Shown piece after piece: positions 57,502 through 64,000 of a stretch of 64,000 nucleotides of DNA; the stretch's first letter is position 1; each line of letters begins with the position of its first letter. Made by a program: the position numbers and the translations under genes. Source of the DNA: Dipteris shenzhenensis (lineage: Eukaryota; Polypodiophyta; Polypodiopsida; Gleicheniales); NCBI GenBank assembly GCA_047967505.1, contig CM106538.1; one strand, given 5' to 3'. The notes beneath the pieces are model-generated. The model did not search any database. It was not told the DNA's origin and saw only the letters and a program-made list of their open reading frames with translations.

Positions 57502-58059
57502 GGGACCTGATTGGTACTGGGTCTCGGGACCAAGTGGAGACCTGTAGGAATGTGAGTATGCTGACTCATCTACATCTCCCGAGTCAGCACAACATAAGCA
57601 ACCCCTCCTCTTCCTTCCCTTACGATGGCCGGCACGCCAAGTGATGACCCCTCAGTCGAAGGGGCTAGAGGAGATGGTTAGATAGTAGGTCCAGCCGTCG
57701 GTGTAGGAGAGAGATTTGCTGAGGTCCTTTGGGATAGCAGAGAGAAGAATGTCGCTACCTCCGCATCGGTCATCTGTGCGACAAACTCGTCTCAGGACTC
57801 CCAACAAACCCATGGGCTACTAGCAAAGAAGTTCCCTGACGGGTAGTCACAGTGCTACGTCCGAGAGAAGTCGAGCAAGGGGTAGTCATAAGGGCAGGCT
57901 CATGAGGTGTCGCTTGAGTGGAATCAAAGTTCTCTGGAGAATAGAGATCATGATGTCTCCTCCTATGAGGGTTTCCATACTCATCGGACATGCGGCGTGT
58001 TTCCATGTCTAATTTGGGGGGATTGGACAAAGTAGACACAAACACAAAAACAAAAAACA

Positions 58060-58660
58060 AAAAACAAGAGCGGGTAAGAAGCGAAAAGCATATGAGGGAA
58101 AGCATATGCATAAGAGAAGAAGAAGCAAGAGAGAAGGAGAGGGGAAAAAAAGAGAAATAAAAGGGGAAAAGAGATTGAAAGAGGGGAAAAGAACCATATA
58201 TGCTTAAAGAGAAAAAAGAGAAAAAGCATATGCATAAGAGAAAAAGAGAGAAAGCATATGCTTATGCTTATGCATAAGCATATGAGCATATGCTTATGCT
58301 TATGCATAAGCATATGAGCATATGCTCATGCATAAGCATAAGCATAGGCAAATACATATGCTTATGAAAAGAGGAGAAAAAGAGAGGAAAAAAGAGTGTG
58401 AAAATTAAGAGAAGGAAGAGGGAAAAAGAGATTGAAAGAAGGGAAAAAGATGAGGGGAAAAGAGCATGTAAGCATAAGAGAAGGAAAAACATATGCATAA
58501 GAGAAAAAGAGAGAAATATTATGCTTATGCTTATGCATGAGCATATGAGGGAAAGAGGGGGGAAAGAGAGAGGAAAAGAGAAAAAGAGGGGAAGAAGAGG
58601 GAATAAGAGAAGAGGGGAAGATAGGGTTCCTACGCCCATCACTGCAGCTAGCGCATAAGG
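58060..58660. repeat. Purine-rich tract with GCATATGCTTATGC repeats
   Basis: AGAGGAAA-type simple sequence, interrupted around 58210-58360 and 58480-58550 by many units of AAGCATATGC/GCATAAGC, self-complementary over long stretches. Open frames here are compositional. Confidence 0.8.
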
Positions 58661-59284
58661 CACTAGCTGTAGGCCAATGCAAATAACGAAAATAACAAAA
58701 GGAAAAAAGAGGAAGCACTTTCTTACTTGGAAAAGTCCCGCTCGGTGTTTCGTGGACTGGCCCTACAAAAGAGAGGAAACATACCATTTTTCAGATAACT
58801 AGTTAGAGAAAGGAGGAGTTTAGAGAAGCAACTTCTCAAAGGGATTATATTAAGGAGACAAGGATAAGCCTACAAACAAGGAGAAAGAGGAGGTTGAGAA
58901 ATACCAAAAAAAGAAAAGGTGAGTCTTCTTTCTTTTACCAAATCTCGTTTTTTGTCCTTAATCCCTGAAAATCAAGCATGAAAATTAGCACATAGCCTTA
59001 GCAATACAAGAAGAAACATGCTTCAACACTCACAAAACAAAATCTCACAAAAAATGAACCTACATTGCTTAAAGAGACTCACCTTCTTGAAAAACTTCCT
59101 TTCACACATCCAAAGAGGGAGAAGGGTGGAGAGGGAGCACAAGTGTTGGGAGAGGGGCTGGGTAGGGGTGAGGAGTGGGGAATAGAGAGAAGGAAAGCGA
59201 GGTCGTCCAATATAAGGTGGGAGGAGAGATTTTTGCTTTTCCCACAGTAGAGATGTGAAAGACGGTGTCACACGGGGTTTCGGG
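58661..59284. other. Spacer within CACTA region
   Basis: No supported coding. Short AT-rich sequence before the right array. Confidence 0.4.
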
Positions 59285-59415
59285 TTTAAGCCCCCAGCGT
59301 CACTATATAGCGACGTTTATATCCAAAAAGCATCGCTATATAGCGATGGAACAGAGAAAAGCGTCGCTATATAGCGATGGTTCAGGGCAAAGCGTCACTA
59401 TATAACGACAGTTCA
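59285..59415. repeat. TATATAGCGA palindrome array, right
   Basis: Four variants of GCGTCGCTATATAGCGATG in about 130 bp, same motif as 56045-56145. Confidence 0.75.
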
Positions 59416-59459
59416 TGCCACTTATTGTCAGAAGAGAGAAAAGGAGCTCATGGGTGGCC

Positions 59460-62109
59460 ATTTTTTGGATCTTAATAGATTTCCTTGCAACTCATGTTGT
59501 GATTTTGGAAGTGTGCAGATGGAAGGGACAAGTGGAAGCTCTTCAGATGATGCGCCAATGCCTGGGAGCGCAGAGTGGCTTATGGAGAGGTTGTATTGTC
59601 ATTGCATCCATTGCAAGCGAGAAGTATGACATCAACGTCATATTGTCATGCGCCACTTGCAGATGTATGGGGAGGAGGAGCTCGAACTAGTACTCACCGT
59701 TGGTATTACACGTGGTGATGGATCATCGGTAAGTCAATGCTATTTGAGTTCGTGATTAATATTGGATACCATTATGACACAAAACCTTGAGACAAGATCT
59801 TATATTTACATGAAATCTTGAGACAGGATGAGGAGGGTGGCGAGGGTGCGCATATACCTTCACACTTTGAGCAAGACTATAGTCTCCTGGATGTGCCAGA
59901 TGATGACGAGGATATGCTGGATATGATGAATTCTATTTTCAGGGGCACTACATCACATGTACACGTGATGTCACAGTCTAACGTCAATATGCGAGAGTTG
60001 CAATCAACACAGTTGTACGAGGGTCCTAGGATGTCTAAACTACGGGCTTGTCTCTCAATCTTAAATCTGCAAGCAACGTATGGGTGGTCGGATATAAGTG
60101 TCTCGGCCTTAATGAGGTTAGCTCCCGCATTAATTTGACTCATTATTTGGATATTGTATGTTTTGAGAATCATCATTATTCGAAGCCTATGTATGTTTGA
60201 ATTGTGACTCTCTTTTATTATTCTCTCTTTTATCCTCTCTTTTTGTCTCTTTTCTCCTCTCTTTTTCTCTCTTATCTCCTCTCTTTTTCTCTCTTTTTCC
60301 TCCTCTCTTTTCCTCTATTTTTCTCTCTTTTCTCCTCTCTTTCCTTCTCTTTTTTTCTCTTTTATCCCCACTTTTTCTCTTTTCACTTTCTCTCTTTTTC
60401 TCTCTTATCTCCTTTCTTTTTCTGTCTTTTTTCTCCTCTCTTTTCTCATTTTTCTTCTCTCTTTTTCTCTCTTTTTTCTCCTCTCTTTTCTTGTCTCTTA
60501 CCTTCTCTCTTTTTCCCCACGTGAAGCTTCAATAGCCTACCATTGAGCAAACAAATACAAACTTGTGTCACTCTGATTCAAAGAATGCAGGAGCCTATAA
60601 ATGTTTGCTCAATCTCAGGCTGTAGGATTCTAAGCTTGCCCAATGTCTTACAGTTATTCTAAGCTGTAGGATTAGTGACATGACTTCTTTGTTGCTTTGA
60701 AAGAGGGGAAAAGAGAAAGAAAAGGGAAAAAGAGAGGTGAGAATCATCACGTGTGTTTGAGAATCATCATTATTCGAAGCCTATGTATGTTTGAATTGTG
60801 ATAGGTTGCTCGAGAAGATGTTGCTTGCACCAAATACCATGCTCGCATCAAGAGATGAAGCGAAGAAGATGCTAACATCGGTTTGAATGGAGAGGAACGT
60901 TCTCATGGTATGAAGAGGCTATCGATCTTTCATGAGCTTCCATATGGGGTCAGTTACAAATCAATCATCTCTTGGACGCCATGCATATCTTCAAGAATAT
61001 GGGGGCTACTATTTGGGCACACTTGGTTGGTTCCAAAGGCTCGAGAGGAGTGCGAGAAGACTTGTGTGCTATGAATAGGATGTCTCATTTGTGTCCCCAA
61101 GTGTGTGCTTCAGGAAAAGTTATCCTCCTGAAAGCAACATGGATCCTCTCCACGAGAGAGGAGGCAGCGGTCAAGGCAGACATTGCCTCTTTTTCGAACA
61201 CCCACAAGGTACATGCATTGCTTGAAAGGAGCATTTTCAAAGAACAATAACTCAAGTCCCATGATTGGCACAAGGTCTTACAGGTATTCTAAGCTGTAGG
61301 ATTAGTGTACCGATAATCGTGATGTGTTAGTGTAATTATTATTATGTTATACTATTGACATGACTTCTTTGTTGCTTTGATAGTTCATCCTCCCAATTAC
61401 AATAAAAGGGTGCTTTTACAAGAAGATGTTAGAGATGCTATATTCAAGATCAGTGGTATTGTGAGGTATGCTTACTATCAAATCGCATTGATTGCATTTT
61501 CTTCAATTTAATCTGAATAATCTATAGACTGATTATGAATATATCTTACATGGGCATGTGAAATAGGTGGATATCTCAAAAAGAGATCTCCATATCGATC
61601 AGCATCGAGAAGGCTAGTGTGGAATCCATCAAAGCCGTATGCTTGCTTGAGAAGCACTTTCCCTCGAGCATTATGACAACTCAAGTGCACTTGCTTGTGC
61701 ACATAGTTGATGAGGTGGCCATTGTAGGTACCGTTCATAGTCGATGGATGTTTTTTCTCGAGAGGTTTATGAAAACTTTGAAGGGATTTGTAAGACAAAG
61801 AGCAAGTGGCATAACAAGGATGATGATTGCATCGTTGGTGAGGTTCCCCAAGGAAAAGGGATTGAAAGAAAGATGAGCGAAGAGCAAATGGAGAAATTCA
61901 ATAAGTTCCTCAATAGCAAAGAGATACAAAAGTGGATTGAGAGATATGAAGCGGCCAAAGCAGAAAGAATAAATACAAGGACGATATTCAAAGTAATGTA
62001 CAGGCGATCGCAACCATATCCACGGGATCTCGCCCTTCTCCCAACTTACATATCACTTGATTGGCCACAACTGGCTCTACGTAAAATGGTTCAAAATTCA
62101 ACAACATGA
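59460..62109 (+). pseudogene. CACTA tnp2-type transposase, plus strand, decayed
   Basis: A second gene related to 37608-41637. The N-terminal Cys/His part (59560-59690) has L-Y-C-H-C-I-H-C-K-R and H-L-x-M-Y-G. An acidic linker follows and then Y-G-W-S-D-I-S-V-S-A-L-M (59818-60138). The middle is interrupted by the pyrimidine tract at 60213-60520, and much of Transposase_21 is missing. D-A-M-H-I-F-K-N-M (60972 on) follows, then the DUF4218-like part with H-L-L-V-H-I-V-D-E and K-T-L-K-G-F-V-R-Q (61619-61800). The C-terminal frame to 62109 is E/K-rich. It begins just after a TATATAGCGA array, divergent from the accessory gene. Confidence 0.65.
60213..60520 (+). repeat. CTCTTTT-type pyrimidine tract
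   Basis: About 300 bases of TCTCTTTTTC-like simple sequence inside the transposase region. Confidence 0.9.
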
Positions 62110-62123
62110 ATTTCATACATGTG

Positions 62124-62175
<52 letters not shown>

Positions 62176-62206
62176 GGAGAGAGAAAAGGAGAAGAGAAAG
62201 GGGAGG

Positions 62207-62232
<26 letters not shown>
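62124..62232 (+). repeat. (GA)n with GGAGAA interruptions
   Basis: GA tract of about 50 bp, purine mixture, then GA again. Confidence 0.9.
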
Positions 62233-62239
<7 letters not shown>

Positions 62240-63189
62240 GATGACGAAGTCATTAAATGCATGCATTAAAGCCTCTTACAAGGAGCATGCTTGGACCAAT
62301 CACCTTAAAATAAAAAGAAATATCTAAAAAATATCTATTTTACCAGGGGGAAGCGAACTAACCTTCCCTAAACCCTTCGTAAGGAAGGGGAAGAAAGAAG
62401 AAAAGGTGTTCCAAAATTTTGGAGAAAAGTTGAAAATTCGAAAATTAGCTTCCTATTAAAACTAGATGAGGGGATAGCTTAGAATTTGAAGTCCGAGTAG
62501 TAGTGTGTGTGTGGGGGGGGGGGGGAAGGGGGGAGGTAGTCTTCACATACAGACTGAATGATATGTGTTATGGGGCCCGCCGTTTTTAATCACCAGAAAT
62601 CTGGCCCCTTGCTCTTGCTCTTGCTCTTGGTCTTGCGTTGCTGCTTCTTTTGTGGCCGAACTCTTTCGAATGATCCCAATTCCATCTTCCTCCTGGTATT
62701 CCCCTCTCTCTCCCTCCTTTTCGTTCCCTGCCTCCTCCCATTCTTCCACGCCATCCCCGCTTCCATCCCTTTTTCTCTTCTCATCCCCCCCCCCCCCCCC
62801 CCCGGCTCATCGCCTCCTTCGCCCTTCTTACTAGAACGCGCACAGCATCCCCCGCTCCCTGACTCGACTTTCATTATTAGTCTCAGGAAAACTGCAGCAA
62901 ATCTCGCGGCTTGTCCCGTTGCAAGGCTTTTGTTAGCTTGCTGAGAAGCCAACCTTTTCTATATGAATTTTTGCCGAATCTGCTGATGGCATGACTGGAA
63001 TAAGAAAAAAGCTTGCCTTCGACGCAAAGTTCCGAGGCTCTGGAATCGGGATTGCGTGAGCTAAACCTTGTACAGAATGCGCAACGGCGAGCGTTTTCGA
63101 TAAAGTCGGACAGATCTGAAGAATGTTAGGGAGTGCAAGCGATTTTGTCTCGCCTTTGCCTTTCTTAAGCTTTGCGCTCGGAAACGTAG
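62233..63189. other. Upstream region of the LBD gene
   Basis: Contains a G run (62512-62525) and a C run (62787-62803). The CT-rich 62590-62830 may be 5' untranslated or promoter DNA. The open frame 62558-62944 is rich in Leu/Ser/Pro from composition and has no domain. Confidence 0.4.
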
Positions 63190-63198
63190 AAACCCTAA
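63190..63198 (+). promoter_or_regulatory. Telobox AAACCCTAA upstream of LBD
   Basis: Exact AAACCCTAA 113 bases before the LBD start. Teloboxes near the start of transcription are known in plant genes expressed in dividing cells and as sites for telobox-binding repressors; the role here is inferred. Confidence 0.45.
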
Positions 63199-63310
63199 TT
63201 GCTATAGGCGCGTAGAAGCCGATCGTAGAATTTGTACGTCATTTCTATCTGATACAATTCTGAACCGTATGATCTTTCTGATGTGTTGTTTTCCAAATTT
63301 CTGAAAAGGC

Positions 63311-63838
63311 ATGGCATCGTCGTCATCCAACTCGCCGTGCGCAGGCTGCAAGTTTCTACGACGGAAATGTACACCTGAGTGCGTTTTTGCGCCATACTTT
63401 CCGCCCGATAATCCTCAAAAGTTCGCAAACGTTCACAAGATTTTCGGAGCAAGCAACGTTACGAAGATCCTGAATGATTTGCCCGTGGAGCAGAGAGACG
63501 ATGCCGTCAATTCTCTCTCCTATGAGGCAGATGCCAGAGTTAAAGATCCTGTATACGGATGTGTGGGAACAATATCAGTTCTGATGCGACAGGTGCAGCA
63601 GTTGCAACAAGAACTTGTACTTGCTCGACAGGAGCTCGCCAGATACATGACGACGAGCGTAGGAGTCGGAGCACATCAGGCCTTGCCCTCGCCCTTACTG
63701 TCCATAGGAATGGGACAACCAAGCGGTTCTTCCAGAGATCAACACATGCAACAGATGTTGCAAGACTATGCAGCTAGACAGGACGCGCAGTTCGAAAGAC
63801 AGCAGCTCTTAGACATCGCCGCCCCGAGAGGGAGCTAG
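63311..63838 (+). CDS. LBD: LOB-domain (LBD/ASL) transcription factor, class I
   Basis: 175 codons in one uninterrupted frame, ATG at 63311 and TAG at 63836-63838. The LOB domain is complete: the zinc-like block C-A-G-C-K-F-L-R-R-K-C-T-P-E-C (CX2CX6CX3C, residues about 10-24), the GAS block beginning F-A-P-Y-F-P with F-G-A-S-N-V and the D-P-V-Y-G-C-V-G signature, and a coiled coil with spaced Leu/Ile/Val (I-S-V-L-M-R-Q-V-Q-Q-L-Q-Q-E-L, residues about 90-110). The complete coiled coil puts it in class I. After it comes a short Gln-rich tail without known motif. LBD proteins are plant-specific nuclear DNA-binding regulators of organ borders, roots and meristem-derived growth. Many LBD genes have an intron; none is needed here. 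No damage seen. Confidence 0.93.
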   Translation: MASSSSNSPCAGCKFLRRKCTPECVFAPYFPPDNPQKFANVHKIFGASNVTKILNDLPVEQRDDAVNSLSYEADARVKDPVYGCVGTISVLMRQVQQLQQELVLARQELARYMTTSVGVGAHQALPSPLLSIGMGQPSGSSRDQHMQQMLQDYAARQDAQFERQQLLDIAAPRGS

Positions 63839-64000
63839 TGAAGGCACAAGTGCGGCCGGAGGCGGACAAAGCTTTTCTCCACCATGAGACAGCGATATAT
63901 ACTCATTGCCGTTTCAGACAAAGGAATAGCACACCGGCTACATTGCAGAAGCCATTTTCAGTTTTGCTCACCATGGTCTAAATAAGCTTATCATCAGATC
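63839..64000. other. 3' flank of LBD gene
   Basis: Downstream sequence to the window end. No further gene seen. Confidence 0.5.

Larger units (their letters stand above)
56013..59420. mobile_element. CACTA-type element with TATATAGCGA arrays (at least 3.4 kb)
   Basis: The left end reads CACTAAAAAG followed by a T run and GACGGGCAC, as expected for a CACTA terminus. Directly inside is an array of GTCGCTATATAGCGAC-like palindromes (56045-56145). A second array stands at 59285-59415. Between them is a minus-strand accessory gene. The mirrored CACTA end was not found near 59420, so either the element continues through the transposase to the right (to beyond 62.2 kb) or its right end is lost. Confidence 0.6.

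Noticed and set aside
58009-58787. Leu/Phe/Cys-rich minus-strand frames as membrane proteins
   Set aside because: They are read from GA-rich and GCATATGC repeat sequence.
56045-59415. Regular palindromic units resembling a CRISPR array
   Set aside because: Units are few, diverged and irregularly spaced, and lie at transposon ends in a eukaryotic genome.
60197-60535. Phe/Leu/Ser-rich membrane-like open frames
   Set aside because: Produced by the CTCTTTT tract.
62558-62952. Open frames before the LBD gene on both strands
   Set aside because: CT-rich composition and a C run; no domain, no splice relation to the LBD frame.

Overview
The window looks like nuclear DNA of a large, repeat-rich land-plant genome. 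Split genes with GT-AG borders, plant-type L1 and Copia retrotransposons, CACTA/hAT transposase remains and a LOB-domain (LBD) gene all point that way. A non-L1 LINE with a coiled-coil/RRM-type ORF1 hints at a seed-free vascular plant (for example a fern) or a gymnosperm, but the species cannot be fixed from sequence alone. Only two host loci have support: a split Gln/His-rich gene on the minus strand (about 22.4-24.0 kb) and an LBD gene on the plus strand (63311-63838). Nearly everything else is transposon sequence in various stages of decay.

Layout. 1-1.2 kb: ORF1-only LINE-related element (copy A). 1.6-8.7 kb: 7.1-kb L1-type LINE with a 14-bp target-site duplication, sitting in sequence next to an LTR/PBS fragment (8.98-9.21 kb). 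9.2-13.7 kb: second copy of the same L1-type LINE on the minus strand. 13.7-21.8 kb: a head-to-tail, plus-strand array of one non-L1 LINE superfamily, in the order copy C (3' part), full element E (ORF1+ORF2, 14.04-20.26 kb), copy D (tail only) and copy B (ORF1-only). Each unit is separated from the next by (TC)n or (TTTC)n. 22.4-24.0 kb: host gene. 25.9-26.5 kb: solo LTR. 28.3-32.3 kb: Copia element with LTR, PBS, gag and pol, full of stops and lacking a 3' LTR. 32.8-36.1 kb: two minus-strand Copia remnants. 36.5-49.8 kb: composite DNA-transposon region with a tnp2-type CACTA transposase, a hAT-type transposase, and decayed protein-kinase and RING-H2 genes. 51.0-51.6 kb: a 5'-truncated copy (F) of the E family on the minus strand with (GA)n on both sides. 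56.0-62.2 kb: a second CACTA-type region with palindromic TATATAGCGA arrays. 62.5-64 kb: LBD gene and its upstream region.

The most interesting system is the E family. Five or six copies end in a small nested stem-loop whose arms differ in sequence but still pair. In most it is followed by an ATTAATA-like motif, then a TC-rich microsatellite. Copies D and F, although strongly 5'-truncated, have TC/GA tract on both sides. This suggests a plant LINE that targets TC microsatellites and moves ORF1-only partners sharing its 3' end. Across many elements the stop codons are those expected from C-to-T decay (CAG to TAG, CGA to TGA, TGG to TAG/TGA).
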